From: Sphingomonas sp.
Lineage (GTDB): Bacteria > Pseudomonadota > Alphaproteobacteria > Sphingomonadales > Sphingomonadaceae
DNA: 64,000 nt
Assembly: GCF_017745215.1 (NCBI RefSeq)
Contig: NZ_JAGHZV010000023.1
Span: 1 to 64,000 of the forward strand
Direction of reading: 5' to 3'
The notes beneath the pieces are model-generated. The model saw only the letters and a program-made list of their open reading frames with translations. It had not been told where the DNA came from and did not search any database. The position numbers were made by a program, and so were the translations under genes. Of this stretch, positions 1 to 8,476 are shown piece after piece. The first letter of the stretch is position 1, and every line of letters starts with the position of its first letter.

Positions 1-122
1 AGCGCCCTTCAACCCCCAATACCCCGCCACCGCACCAACCAGGCCGCGTTCAAACGCGTCTCATCCCCTGACCAAACCTCAAATCCTCACACACCAACCC
101 GTTTCGCAGAGACCTCGCGAGC

Positions 123-189
123 GCCGGGACCCAGGGTTGCGGAGGACGTAGCTGGCGGCCCTGGGTCCCGGCTTTCGCCGGGATGACGG
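123..189. repeat. Palindromic intergenic repeat, left-truncated copy
   Basis: Arms GCCGGGACCCAGGG (123-136) and CCCTGGGTCCCGGC (159-172) pair perfectly. The right side continues into the family end CGCCGGGATGACGG, but the matching left outer arm is missing. It is therefore a truncated member of the family seen complete at 28564, 42894, 48343, 53102 and 57296. Confidence 0.85.
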
Positions 190-359
190 CTTAAGAGAGG
201 GCATGCCCCTCCCTCGCGACCTTTTCCAAGGACGAAATGACGACATGCCCAGGTTCAGGGTGACGGCTTTGGGTTTAGAGCGGCGCTTCGGTTAACGCCC
301 CGGTGTGGTTATCGCTCTCCTCCGGCCAACTCCCACCTGAACAATTACTGTTAATGCCG

Positions 360-367
360 TTAACCAT
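360..367 (+). promoter_or_regulatory. TTAACCAT word, possible CtrA half-site
   Basis: TTAACCAT lies 64 bp upstream of the Sel1-protein start. The same half-site is used by the alphaproteobacterial cell-cycle regulator CtrA. Similar words precede both EAL genes (35858 and 36766). An 8-bp match is weak by itself. Confidence 0.25.
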
Positions 368-431
368 TTGTTCGGCATCCCCCGGCCAAAACCTGCATGT
401 CCACGAAGGGTGGCGAACAAAGGGGTGCGAC

Positions 432-728
432 ATGGGGAATAGCCTCAAGAGTGCGCGGTTCCTGATTGAAAGCCGGCTCCGCGATGCGGTCCGCGGCGAC
501 GCGCAAGCCTGCTACGATCTCGGCATCGTCTATTCGTCGGGCGCCGACGGCGTCGACGTCGACCTGATCGAAGCGCACAAATGGTTCAACATCGCGGCGA
601 TGGGCGGTTCGGGCGAGGCGCAGATGTGCCGCGCCGAGATCGCCGAGGACATGACCGCGCGCGAGATCATCACCGCCCAGCGCGCCGCGCGCGACTGGAT
701 GATCGCCACGCAGAGCCGCGCGGCCTAA
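432..728 (+). CDS. Small Sel1-like repeat protein
   Basis: The frame is open further upstream, but ATG 432 (MGNSLKSARF) is taken because the protein-like sequence begins there. The 98-residue product carries one Sel1/TPR-like helical pair around residues 25-65 (ACYDLGIVYSSG, then AHKWFNIAAMGGSGEAQ), which is typical of Sel1 repeats that bind other proteins. No signal peptide or membrane segment is seen. It converges on topA across a hairpin at 773-816. The partner and role are unknown. Family assignment is fairly secure; function is not. Confidence 0.7.
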   Translation: MGNSLKSARFLIESRLRDAVRGDAQACYDLGIVYSSGADGVDVDLIEAHKWFNIAAMGGSGEAQMCRAEIAEDMTAREIITAQRAARDWMIATQSRAA

Positions 729-772
729 GTCCAGGCGCCTCCAGCGAAAGCGGGAGCTTCGCATAGTTTTCA

Positions 773-816
773 CGCAAAGGCGCGAAGACGTCGACTTTAT
801 TCTTCGCGCCTTTGCG
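773..816. terminator. Bidirectional terminator-like hairpin
   Basis: A perfect 15-bp inverted repeat, CGCAAAGGCGCGAAG (773-787) against CTTCGCGCCTTTGCG (802-816), with a 14-nt loop. It sits between the convergent Sel1 gene and topA. No long T-run follows on either strand, so the terminator role rests on position and stem strength. Confidence 0.6.
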
Positions 817-886
817 CCTTCGCGTGAATCAACGGTCTGGCCCCGCTTTCGCGGTAGGAACGATCGGGCTGAGGCGCGCTCCGACC

Positions 887-3424
887 CTATTTCTTAGCCG
901 CCGGCTTCTTCTTCGGCGCGGCCTTCGCCGCCTTGGCCGGCGCCTTCTTGCGGCCGCCCTTGCCCTTGGCGGGCGCCGCAGCGGCGCGGGCGTCGATCAG
1001 CTGGGCGGCTTCCTCGAGCGTCAGCTGGTCCTTGTCGATCGTCTTGGGCAGCGTCGCATTGGTGGTGCCGTCGGTGACATAGGCGCCGTAGCGGCCGTCC
1101 ATCAGCTTGATCTCGGCCTCGGTGCGCGGATGCGCGCCCAGCACCTTGAGCGGCTCGCGCGAGCCGCCGCGCTGCGGCCGGCCGGCGCCGCTCGCCGCTT
1201 CGGCCAGCTTGACCACCGCGGCGTTCATGCCGGTCTCGAACACTTCCATCGTCGACTGGAGGCGGGCGTATTTCCCGTCATGCGCGAGATAGGGGCCGTA
1301 GCGCCCGATCGACGCAGTGATCGGCTTGCCCGTCTCGGGGTGGTCGCCGATCGTGCGCGGGAGCTTCAGGAGCTTGAGCGCCCAGTCGAGGTCGAGCTCC
1401 ACATCCTTGGGGATCGACGCCCGTGCGGCTTCCTTGCCTTCGCCGAGCTGGATGTACGGCCCGAAGCGACCCGCGCGGCGGGTGACTTCGAGACCGGTCT
1501 CGGGATCCTTGCCCAGCGTGTCGTTGCCCCCGCTCGCGGCCTCGCCTTCCCCGCCCGGCTGGGCGAAGCGGCGGGTGTATTTGCATTCGGGATAGTTGGA
1601 GCACGCCACAAACGCGCCGAACCGCCCGCCGCGCAAGGACAGCCTACCGTTGCCGCACACCGGGCAGAGCCGCGGATCGGAACCGTCGGCCTTGGGCGGG
1701 AAGAGATAGGGTTCGAGGAACTGGTCGAGCGCCGCGGTGATGTCCGAGGGCTTCTGCTCCATCACTTCGGCGGTGCGCGGCTTGAAGTCCTTCCAGAAGG
1801 CTTCGAGCACCGCCTGCCACGCGGCACGCCCGCCCGAGACGTCGTCGAGCTCTTCCTCCAGCTCGGCGGTGAAGTCGTAGCTGACGTATTTCTCGAAGAA
1901 GCGCTCGAGGAACGCCGTCAGCAGCCGCCCGCTCTCCTCGGCGAAGAAGCGGTTCTTCTCGACGCGGACATAAGCGCGGTCCTTGAGGACCTGGATGATC
2001 GAGGCATAGGTCGAGGGCCGGCCGATGCCGAGCTCCTCGAGCCGCTTGACCAGCGACGCCTCGGAGAAGCGCGGCGGCGGCTGAGTGAAATGCTGTTCCG
2101 CGTTCACCGCCTTCTTCGCAGGCGTGTCGCCCTGGCTGAGCCTGGGCAGGCGGCGGCTCTCCTCGTCCTCGGCGTCGTCGCGCCCTTCCTCGTAGAGCGC
2201 GAGATAGCCGGGGAAGAGCACGACCTGGCCGGTGGCGCGGAGACCATGCTGGCCGGTCGCATCCTCGAGGTCGATCGTGGTGCGCTCCATCCGTGCCGAC
2301 GCCATCTGGCTCGCGAGCGCGCGCTTCCAGATCAGGTCGTAGAGCCGGCCGTGATCGCCCGAGCCGACCTTGTCCTTCGTGAAGTCGGTCGGGCGGATCG
2401 CCTCGTGCGCTTCCTGGGCGTTCTTGGCCTTGGTCTGGTACTGGCGCGGCTTCTCGGGGACGTAATGGCCGTCGTAGCGGTCGACCACCGCCTTGCGCGC
2501 TTCCTGGATCGCGCCCGCGTCCATCTGGACGCCGTCGGTACGCATATAGGTGATCGCGCCGTCCTCGTAGAGCGTCTGGGCGATGCGCATCGTGTGGCTC
2601 GCCGAGAAGCCGAGCTTGCGCGCGGCTTCCTGCTGGAGCGTCGAGGTGGTGAAGGGCGGCGGCGGGTTGCGCGTCGCCGGCTTGGTCTCGACCGCGGCGA
2701 CTGAGAAACGGCCTTCCTCGACCGACTTCTTCGCGGCCTCGGCAGTCCTGCCGTCGCCGATCGCGAGCCGGTCGAGCTTGTCGCCCTTCCACTTGACCAG
2801 CCGCGCGGTGAACGGCGTGCCGTCCTGCTCGAGGTCGGCGGTGACCGACCAATATTCCTGCGAGACGAAGACTTCGATCTCGCGCTCGCGGTCGACGATG
2901 AGGCGCAGCGCGACCGACTGGACGCGGCCCGCCGACTTGGCGCCGGGCAGCTTGCGCCACAGCACCGGCGAGAGGGTGAAGCCGACGAGATAGTCGAGCG
3001 CGCGGCGGGCGCGATAGGCGTCGATCAGGTCGGTATCGAGGTCGCGCGGATGCGCCATCGCCTCGAGGATCGCGGGCTTGGTGATCGCGTTGAAGGTGAC
3101 GCGCTCGACGTCGGCCGGCAGCGCCTTCTTCGCCTTGAGCACTTCGCGCACGTGCCAGCTGATCGCCTCGCCCTCGCGATCGGGGTCGGTGGCGAGGATC
3201 AGCCGGTCGGCGTGCTTCGCCTCGTCGGCGATCGCCTTCAGCTGCTTCGACTTGTCGGCATAGGTCTCCCATTCCATCGCGAACCCCTCGTCGGGGTCGA
3301 CCGAGCCGTCGCGCGGCGGCAGGTCGCGGACGTGGCCGTAGCTCGCGAGGACGCGATAGTCCTTGCCGAGGTATTTCTCGATGGTCTTCGCCTTGGCCGG
3401 CGATTCAACGATGACGAGCTGCAT
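887..3424 (-). CDS. topA: DNA topoisomerase I
   Basis: Type IA topoisomerase that relaxes negative supercoils through a 5'-phosphotyrosine intermediate. The 845-residue protein opens with the TOPRIM domain (MQLVIVESPAKAKTIEKYLG; acidic DPDREGEA near residue 115). The catalytic tyrosine is Tyr293 in YMRTDG. After the core it has a four-cysteine zinc ribbon (CPVCG ... CSNYPEC) and TopA C-terminal repeats (GRFGPYI, GRYGPYL, GRYGAYV). It ends in a Lys/Ala-rich DNA-binding tail. It lies downstream of plsY-dprA on the same strand, with the opposite-strand hydroxylase gene between them. Essential housekeeping gene with nothing missing. Confidence 0.98.
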   Translation of the reverse strand: MQLVIVESPAKAKTIEKYLGKDYRVLASYGHVRDLPPRDGSVDPDEGFAMEWETYADKSKQLKAIADEAKHADRLILATDPDREGEAISWHVREVLKAKKALPADVERVTFNAITKPAILEAMAHPRDLDTDLIDAYRARRALDYLVGFTLSPVLWRKLPGAKSAGRVQSVALRLIVDREREIEVFVSQEYWSVTADLEQDGTPFTARLVKWKGDKLDRLAIGDGRTAEAAKKSVEEGRFSVAAVETKPATRNPPPPFTTSTLQQEAARKLGFSASHTMRIAQTLYEDGAITYMRTDGVQMDAGAIQEARKAVVDRYDGHYVPEKPRQYQTKAKNAQEAHEAIRPTDFTKDKVGSGDHGRLYDLIWKRALASQMASARMERTTIDLEDATGQHGLRATGQVVLFPGYLALYEEGRDDAEDEESRRLPRLSQGDTPAKKAVNAEQHFTQPPPRFSEASLVKRLEELGIGRPSTYASIIQVLKDRAYVRVEKNRFFAEESGRLLTAFLERFFEKYVSYDFTAELEEELDDVSGGRAAWQAVLEAFWKDFKPRTAEVMEQKPSDITAALDQFLEPYLFPPKADGSDPRLCPVCGNGRLSLRGGRFGAFVACSNYPECKYTRRFAQPGGEGEAASGGNDTLGKDPETGLEVTRRAGRFGPYIQLGEGKEAARASIPKDVELDLDWALKLLKLPRTIGDHPETGKPITASIGRYGPYLAHDGKYARLQSTMEVFETGMNAAVVKLAEAASGAGRPQRGGSREPLKVLGAHPRTEAEIKLMDGRYGAYVTDGTTNATLPKTIDKDQLTLEEAAQLIDARAAAAPAKGKGGRKKAPAKAAKAAPKKKPAAKK

Positions 3425-3625
3425 GGAGGTGCGTTCGATCCCTTCGCGTACGCGTATGAGGATGGGGAGCCGATTCCGGGTCCGTCAAGGAGGGCCGTTG
3501 CGGTCCACGGCGGCTGGACATAGTCGGACCGCTCCAAAGGCGCCACCCCGGCCGGACGCGATCGTCGCCGGAATGGAGTCCGCGAGCAACTGGCGGCGCG
3601 GGAGCGGCGCTGCCATAAGGGACCG

Positions 3626-4585
3626 ATGCCCGATCCAGCGCTCGACCATGCGATTGCCCTAGGCCAAGCCGGCCGCACCCAGGAAGCCGCCGCGATCTTC
3701 GAACGGCTGGCGCAGGCCGGAAATGCCGACGCGCTGTTCCTCCTCGCGGACCTCCATTGGCGCGGCGAGCCGCTGCCGCAGAATTTCATTCGCGGACGCC
3801 AGCTCTTCGCCGCGGCCGCGTTGGCCGGCCATGCGATGGCACGCCGCGCGACGACCAACCTGATGGCGAGCGGCATCGCCGGCCCGCGGGATTGGCAGGG
3901 CGCGCTGATGCGGCTGCGGCTCGAAGCACAGGAGGATCGGCTTCGCGGCCATATGCTGTGGCTGATCGATCAGATGGCGCTCACGCCTCAGGGCGATCCC
4001 ACGGCCCTGCCGCGCGGCGAGCAGCTGAGCGAAACGCCCTGGGTGGTGCGCTACCCAGCGGTCTTGAGCCGCGCCGAATGCGAGTATCTGACGATCATCA
4101 GCGAGCCCTGTTTCCAGCCCTCGATGGTGATCGACGGCGGGCGCGACGTGCGCGATCCGATCCGCACGTCGGACGGGTCGACGATGCACTGGCTGATCGA
4201 GGACCCGGCGGTGCACGCGCTCAATCGGCGGATCGCGGGGATCACCGGCACGCATACGTCGCAGGGTGAGTCGCTTCACGTGCTGCGATACCGTGTCGGC
4301 CAGCAATATCGCCGCCATTTCGATTGGGTGGGCAATGAGAACCGGCGGATCCAGACCGCGCTCATCTACCTCAACGACGCCTATGACGGCGGCGAGACCG
4401 AGTTCAACAAAGTAGGCCTCAAGGTGCGCGGGCAGCCGGGGGACGTGCTGGTGTTCCGCAACGCCGGTGCCGACGGGATGCTCGACAAGCTCACCGAGCA
4501 CGCCGGCCTGCCGGTGACGCGCGGGACGAAATATCTCGCCACGCGCTGGATCCGCGAGCGGCGCGATCCGGCGTTCTTCGATTAG
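3626..4585 (+). CDS. 2OG-Fe(II) oxygenase, prolyl-4-hydroxylase-like, with Sel1 N-terminus
   Basis: 319 residues. Residues about 1-85 form Sel1/TPR-like helices (FLLADLHWRG, GRQLFAAAALAGHAMA). Residues about 130-315 form a prolyl-4-hydroxylase-type double-stranded beta helix. The iron ligands are visible as His231 and Asp233 (RRHFDW) and His292 (EHAG), and the 2-oxoglutarate-binding lysine as Lys302 (GTKYLATRWIR). The enzyme probably hydroxylates proline or another side chain in a protein substrate that the repeats may help to recruit; the substrate is unknown. It is divergent from topA, and its stop codon overlaps the dprA end. Confidence 0.88.
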   Translation: MPDPALDHAIALGQAGRTQEAAAIFERLAQAGNADALFLLADLHWRGEPLPQNFIRGRQLFAAAALAGHAMARRATTNLMASGIAGPRDWQGALMRLRLEAQEDRLRGHMLWLIDQMALTPQGDPTALPRGEQLSETPWVVRYPAVLSRAECEYLTIISEPCFQPSMVIDGGRDVRDPIRTSDGSTMHWLIEDPAVHALNRRIAGITGTHTSQGESLHVLRYRVGQQYRRHFDWVGNENRRIQTALIYLNDAYDGGETEFNKVGLKVRGQPGDVLVFRNAGADGMLDKLTEHAGLPVTRGTKYLATRWIRERRDPAFFD

Positions 4586-5661
4586 CCGAGGCTCGCCCGA
4601 CCGCCCGCGTGCCGCTCCAGCCTGCCCGCCAGCTCGAGCTCGAGCAGCACCGTCTGCACCACCGCCGGCGCCAGGCCCGACTGGCGGATCAGCTCGTCGA
4701 CGCTCACCGGCACCGGACCGAGCAACCTCGTCACCGTCGCGCGCTCGGCATCGCCCGGATCGCCAGCCGGCCCGCCGCCGAAGCCGTTCACCGGCGAGCG
4801 CACCGAGCGCAGGTCGATCGGGCGAACCGCCTCGAGGATGTCGGCGACCGACTGGACCAAAGTCGCGCCCTCGCGGATCAGCAGGTTGCACCCCTGCGCG
4901 CGCGGATCGAGCGGCGAGCCGGGGACCGCCATCACGTCGCGCCCTGCCTCGGCGGCGAGCCGCGCGGTGATCAGCGAGCCCGAGCGCGGCGCGGCCTCGA
5001 CCACCACCGTGCCGAGCGCGAGCCCGGCGATGATCCGGTTGCGCGAGGGGAAGAAACGCGCGAGCGGCTCGGTGCCCGGCGGCTGCTCGGCGACGAGCAG
5101 GCCCTCGTCGCCGACGCGGCCCTGGAGCTCGCGATTCTCGGGCGGGAAGGCGATGTCGATCCCGCTCGCGATCACGCCCACCGTCCCCCGCGCGAGCGAG
5201 CCGAGGTGCGCCGCGGTGTCGATCCCGCGCGCGAGCCCCGAGATCACGGTCACCCCTTCCTCGCCCAGCCCGAGCGCGAGCTGGCGCGCGAAGCGACACG
5301 CCGCCGCCGATGCGTTGCGCGCGCCGACCATCGCGACGCAGGTGCGCTGGGTGAGGCTCAGCTTGCCGCGCACGATCAGCGCGGGCGGCGCCGTGTCGAG
5401 CTCGGCGAGCAGCTCGGGATAGTCGGAGTCGCCGAGGAACAGGTGGCGCGCGCCCAGCTTCTCGACGGTCGCAAATTCGCGCGCCACCAGCCGCGGATCG
5501 GCGAGCAGCGGCGCCCGCCCGCCGCCGCGCGCGGCAAGCATCGGCAGCGCCTCGATCGCCGCGGCCGGGGTGCCGAAGCGCGCGATCAGCTGGCGATAAG
5601 TGATGGGCCCGACGTTCGCCGAGCGGATCAGCTGCAGCGCGTCCGCGCGCGGATCACTCAC
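4582..5661 (-). CDS. dprA: DNA-processing protein DprA
   Basis: Protects incoming single-stranded DNA and loads RecA during natural transformation. The Rossmann core is clear (GARNAS near the centre, GLARGIDTAAHLGSL, SRNRIIAGL, SGSLITARLAAEAGR). A C-terminal winged helix (VSVDELIRQSGLAPAVVQTVLLELE, within the last 65 residues) is also present. The start is taken as GTG 5661 (VSDPRADALQLI), whose first bases overlap the plsY stop by 8 nt, implying coupled translation. That gives 359 residues, near the family norm. An upstream in-frame extension exists but reads as non-protein-like sequence inside plsY. Confidence 0.95.
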   Translation of the reverse strand: MSDPRADALQLIRSANVGPITYRQLIARFGTPAAAIEALPMLAARGGGRAPLLADPRLVAREFATVEKLGARHLFLGDSDYPELLAELDTAPPALIVRGKLSLTQRTCVAMVGARNASAAACRFARQLALGLGEEGVTVISGLARGIDTAAHLGSLARGTVGVIASGIDIAFPPENRELQGRVGDEGLLVAEQPPGTEPLARFFPSRNRIIAGLALGTVVVEAAPRSGSLITARLAAEAGRDVMAVPGSPLDPRAQGCNLLIREGATLVQSVADILEAVRPIDLRSVRSPVNGFGGGPAGDPGDAERATVTRLLGPVPVSVDELIRQSGLAPAVVQTVLLELELAGRLERHAGGRASLG

Positions 5662-6256
5662 GCCTGGCGCCGACCCTCGGCTCGGTGCCCGACAGCAGCC
5701 GGTCGACATTCTCGCGATGCTTCCACAGCACGATCAGCGCGAGCGCGAGCAGCGGCAGCACCAGCTCGTAACGGCCGAAGGCCGCGGCGCTCACCGGCGC
5801 GCTCACCGCCGCGATCATCCCCGCGAGCGACGAGATGCGCAGCCCCGCGAGCAGCCCCAGCCACACCACCGCATAGACCAGCCCGCACGGCCAGTGGAGC
5901 GCGAGCACCACGCCCATGAGTGTCGCGACGCCCTTGCCCCCGCGGAACTTGAGCCAGACGGGGTAGCAATGGCCGACGAACGCCCCGACCGCGCCGAGCA
6001 CCGCCATGCCGGGGAAGAGCCGGTTCGCGAGCCACACCGCCAGCGCGCCCTTGCCGAGGTCGAGCAGCAGCGTCGCCGCCGCCAGTCCCTTGCGGCCGGT
6101 GCGCAGCACGTTGGTGGCGCCGATGTTGCCCGATCCGATCTGGCGGAGGTCGCCCGCGCCCGCGGCGCGGGTCAGCAGCACGCCAAAGGGGATCGAGCCC
6201 AGCAGATAGCCGAGCAGAAGCGCGCCTGCCGGCGCGAGCCACAGCAGTTGCTCCAC
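5654..6256 (-). CDS. plsY: Glycerol-3-phosphate acyltransferase PlsY
   Basis: Inner-membrane enzyme that transfers an acyl group from acyl-phosphate to glycerol-3-phosphate, the first step of phospholipid synthesis. About 200 residues with roughly five hydrophobic segments. The three family motifs are visible: GSIPFG near residue 20, GSGNIGATNVLR near 40, and FRGGKGVAT near 100. The start is GTG 6256 (VEQLLWLAP), preceded by a G-rich ribosome site; the longer frame upstream lacks membrane character. It overlaps dprA. Confidence 0.95.
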   Translation of the reverse strand: MEQLLWLAPAGALLLGYLLGSIPFGVLLTRAAGAGDLRQIGSGNIGATNVLRTGRKGLAAATLLLDLGKGALAVWLANRLFPGMAVLGAVGAFVGHCYPVWLKFRGGKGVATLMGVVLALHWPCGLVYAVVWLGLLAGLRISSLAGMIAAVSAPVSAAAFGRYELVLPLLALALIVLWKHRENVDRLLSGTEPRVGARRE

Positions 6257-6408
6257 GGGAGCCCCCTTTCGGTTTCCGCGGATAGGCGCTTGGGCGTGTT
6301 CACGCAATGATCCTGAGCAAGTCCCTTGGGGTACCAGCCGTGGGGGCTTGGGTCGGCGCACCTGCCACACTAGTTTCAGCCCGGCGAAGGTGTGCGAGGG
6401 AGTTGGCG

Positions 6409-7197
6409 TTGACGATCGACGAGCGAAGCCGGGCGGCGCTGGCCCGGCTCACCGAGAATGAGAAACTCTGCCTGCGCCGACGCCTCAGCCACCAGACCGC
6501 CAAGGAAATGGCGATCGAGCTCGGCGTCTCGCCGCATGCGGTGGAGAAGCGCCTCAAGATGGCGCGGACCAAGCTGGGGCTGTCCTCCTCGCTCGAGGCG
6601 GCGCGGCTCCTGGCGCTGGCGGAGGCCGGGTACGGCGGGATGGTACCCCAGCCGTCGGACCTCGCCGGCGGCGCGGGTTCGGGCGATCGGGCTTCCCACG
6701 CCGCAGCCAGGCCCGCCGATCGTCCCGGCCCGCTGCGGCGCCCGGGAGCTGGGACGATCGCCGGAGTATCCTTGATGAGCCTGATCCTGATCGCCGCCGC
6801 CGCGACCTTCCTCGCGCGGCCCGCCGCCGAAGCGCCGTCGATGGCGCAGACCGCACCGACCGCCACCGTCACGCGGACCGTGACCGCCACCGGCGAGCGC
6901 CGCAAGGCGGGTCCCGAGGAAGTGCGCGAGTTCCTGACCGAGAGCTTCGGGATCATGGACCGCGACCATTCGGGCTTCATCGAGCGCGGCGAGACTCCGC
7001 ACATGTCGGTGCGCGTGGGCGAGGCCGGGAGCAATGGGCCGATGCAGCAGGTCGAGCAGACCCGTGCGGAGGCAATGTGGCTCGCGCGCAACGACCGCGA
7101 CGGCGACGGCAAGGTGAGCCTCGACGAATATATCGCCGCGATGGCGCCGATCCTCGAAGCCGCCGGAGTTCCGGCGCGGTGGAAGCCGAAGGGGTAG
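6409..7197 (+). CDS. Membrane-anchored LuxR-type HTH protein with paired EF-hands
   Basis: 262 residues from TTG 6409, which follows GAGGGA at a good distance. Residues about 10-60 are a GerE/LuxR-type helix-turn-helix (LTENEKLCLRRRLSHQTAKE, then SPHAVEKRLKMARTKLG). A single hydrophobic segment lies at about 120-141 (SLMSLILIAAAATFLA). Two canonical EF-hand loops follow: DRDHSGFIERGE at 184-195 and DRDGDGKVSLDE at 229-240. The predicted topology is a cytoplasmic DNA-binding head and a periplasmic calcium-binding tail, like a ToxR-type one-component regulator. That reading is inference; the domains themselves are plain. The gene stands alone between plsY (divergent) and murI. Confidence 0.85.
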   Translation: MTIDERSRAALARLTENEKLCLRRRLSHQTAKEMAIELGVSPHAVEKRLKMARTKLGLSSSLEAARLLALAEAGYGGMVPQPSDLAGGAGSGDRASHAAARPADRPGPLRRPGAGTIAGVSLMSLILIAAAATFLARPAAEAPSMAQTAPTATVTRTVTATGERRKAGPEEVREFLTESFGIMDRDHSGFIERGETPHMSVRVGEAGSNGPMQQVEQTRAEAMWLARNDRDGDGKVSLDEYIAAMAPILEAAGVPARWKPKG

Positions 7198-7269
7198 GGC
7201 TGTCCCCAACCCGATGCGCAACCTGGGGGCGGTTGACGGTCGACCGGCGCGCGGCCACATCCGCGGCCG

Positions 7270-8067
7270 ATGGCCGACGCCCGCCCTCTCCTGTTCTTCG
7301 ATTCCGGCGTCGGCGGGCTCTCGGTGCTCGCGCCCACCCGCGCGCTGCTGCGGCGGGCGCCGCTCGTCTACGTCGCCGATTCGGGGGGCTTCCCCTATGG
7401 CACCAAGTCCGAGGCCGAGATCGCCGCACGCGTCCCCGCGCTGCTCGGCCGCCTCGCCGAACGCTATGACCCGCGGCTGATCGTCATCGCATGCAACACC
7501 GCCTCGACGATCGCGCTCCAGCACGTCCGCGCCGCGCTCGACCTCCCGATCGTCGGCACCGTCCCCGCGATCAAGCCCGCCGCCGAGGCGAGCCAGACGC
7601 GCGTGATCGGCGTGCTCGGCACCGACGCGACCGTCCGCCAGCCCTATGTCGACGACCTCGCGGCGCGCTTCGCGAGCGACTGCACCGTGCTGCGCCACGG
7701 CTCGGCCGAGCTGGTCGACCTCGCCGAGGGCGCCCTGCGCGGCATCGCCCCCCCGCCCGAGCGGCTGCGCGCGGTGCTCGACGGGCTGTTCGCCCAGCCG
7801 GGCGGCGAACGGCTCGACGTGATCGTCAACGCCTGCACCCATTTCCCGCTGCTCGAGGCCGAGCTCGCCGCGGCGGCGGCGCATGCGGTCCGCTTCGTCG
7901 ACGGCGGCCCCGGCATCGCGCGTCGCGTCGCGCATCTGACCGAGGGACAGCAATGGCCCGACGCACCGCCGCCCGGCCGCGCGGTGTTCACCTCGCGCGA
8001 CGCGGACACGGCTCCGCTCGGCCCCGCGCTGGAACGCTACGGCCTCACCACCGTCGAAACGCTTTGA
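7270..8067 (+). CDS. murI: Glutamate racemase
   Basis: Converts L-glutamate to D-glutamate for peptidoglycan. The 265-residue protein has the paired catalytic-cysteine motifs of the family: FDSGVGGLSVL at residues 10-20, CNTAST near 76, and CTHFPLLE near 190. ATG 7270 begins MADARPLLFFDSG, the expected N-terminus. No operon partner is evident; the small minus-strand gene at 8077 converges on it. Confidence 0.96.
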   Translation: MADARPLLFFDSGVGGLSVLAPTRALLRRAPLVYVADSGGFPYGTKSEAEIAARVPALLGRLAERYDPRLIVIACNTASTIALQHVRAALDLPIVGTVPAIKPAAEASQTRVIGVLGTDATVRQPYVDDLAARFASDCTVLRHGSAELVDLAEGALRGIAPPPERLRAVLDGLFAQPGGERLDVIVNACTHFPLLEAELAAAAAHAVRFVDGGPGIARRVAHLTEGQQWPDAPPPGRAVFTSRDADTAPLGPALERYGLTTVETL

Positions 8068-8076
8068 GTCCTCCCC

Positions 8077-8247
8077 TCAGGCCTGGGCGGCAGACGGCAT
8101 GGCGATCCCGATCTCGTTCAGCCGCCGCGAATAGCGCTCGGCCATTTCGAGGTGGATGCGCCGCGCGCCATGGTCGTCGGTGCGCTCGGCGGAATCGCGT
8201 TCCTGCTGTTCCCTGCGTCGGTAATATTCGATGTCCGGGTGGGACAT
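8077..8247 (-). CDS. Conserved-looking 56-residue hypothetical protein
   Basis: ATG 8247 is preceded by GGAG at 7 nt and opens MSHPDIEYYRRREQQERDSA. The product is charged, helical and soluble, with alternating Arg/Glu and no membrane segment. It is divergent from hemA across a 229-bp gap. Coding is favoured by the ribosome site and by amino-acid composition. Function is unknown. Confidence 0.6.
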   Translation of the reverse strand: MSHPDIEYYRRREQQERDSAERTDDHGARRIHLEMAERYSRRLNEIGIAMPSAAQA

Positions 8248-8476
8248 GGCACGGCTCCGTCCTTGCAAGCGGGAGCACGAGTCTCTCTGCCGCGGGCTCG
8301 CTTGGAAACCGAGTCGCCCACGATGCCCCTCCATAGCAGCTTTGGCGGCCGCAGGCGCTAGACATGGATCAGTGGATGCGGCGAATCGATCGGAAGCTGC
8401 GTGAAGCGGTGGGTGGGACATTCCGTCTATGCTAGCACGCTGGAAAAGCCCGGCTTGAGTCGCTAGGGGGAGGGCC

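Larger units (their letters stand above)
1..431. other. Intergenic stretch at window edge
   Basis: No convincing reading frame is seen before the Sel1 gene at 432. The stretch holds one truncated copy of the palindromic repeat (123-189) and, near 286-367, an AT-richer patch with several GTTAA words, including TTAACCAT at 360-367. The gene left of the window is not visible. Confidence 0.5.

Noticed and set aside
351..364. Full CtrA site (TTAA-N7-TTAA) upstream of the Sel1 gene
   Set aside because: The two TTAA words are separated by 5, not 7, bases; only the single TTAACCAT half-site remains as a weak candidate.
812..2704. Long plus-strand open frame opposite topA
   Set aside because: Composition is Arg/Leu/Gly repeats from reading GC-rich codons backwards; topA on the other strand has complete motifs and explains the region.
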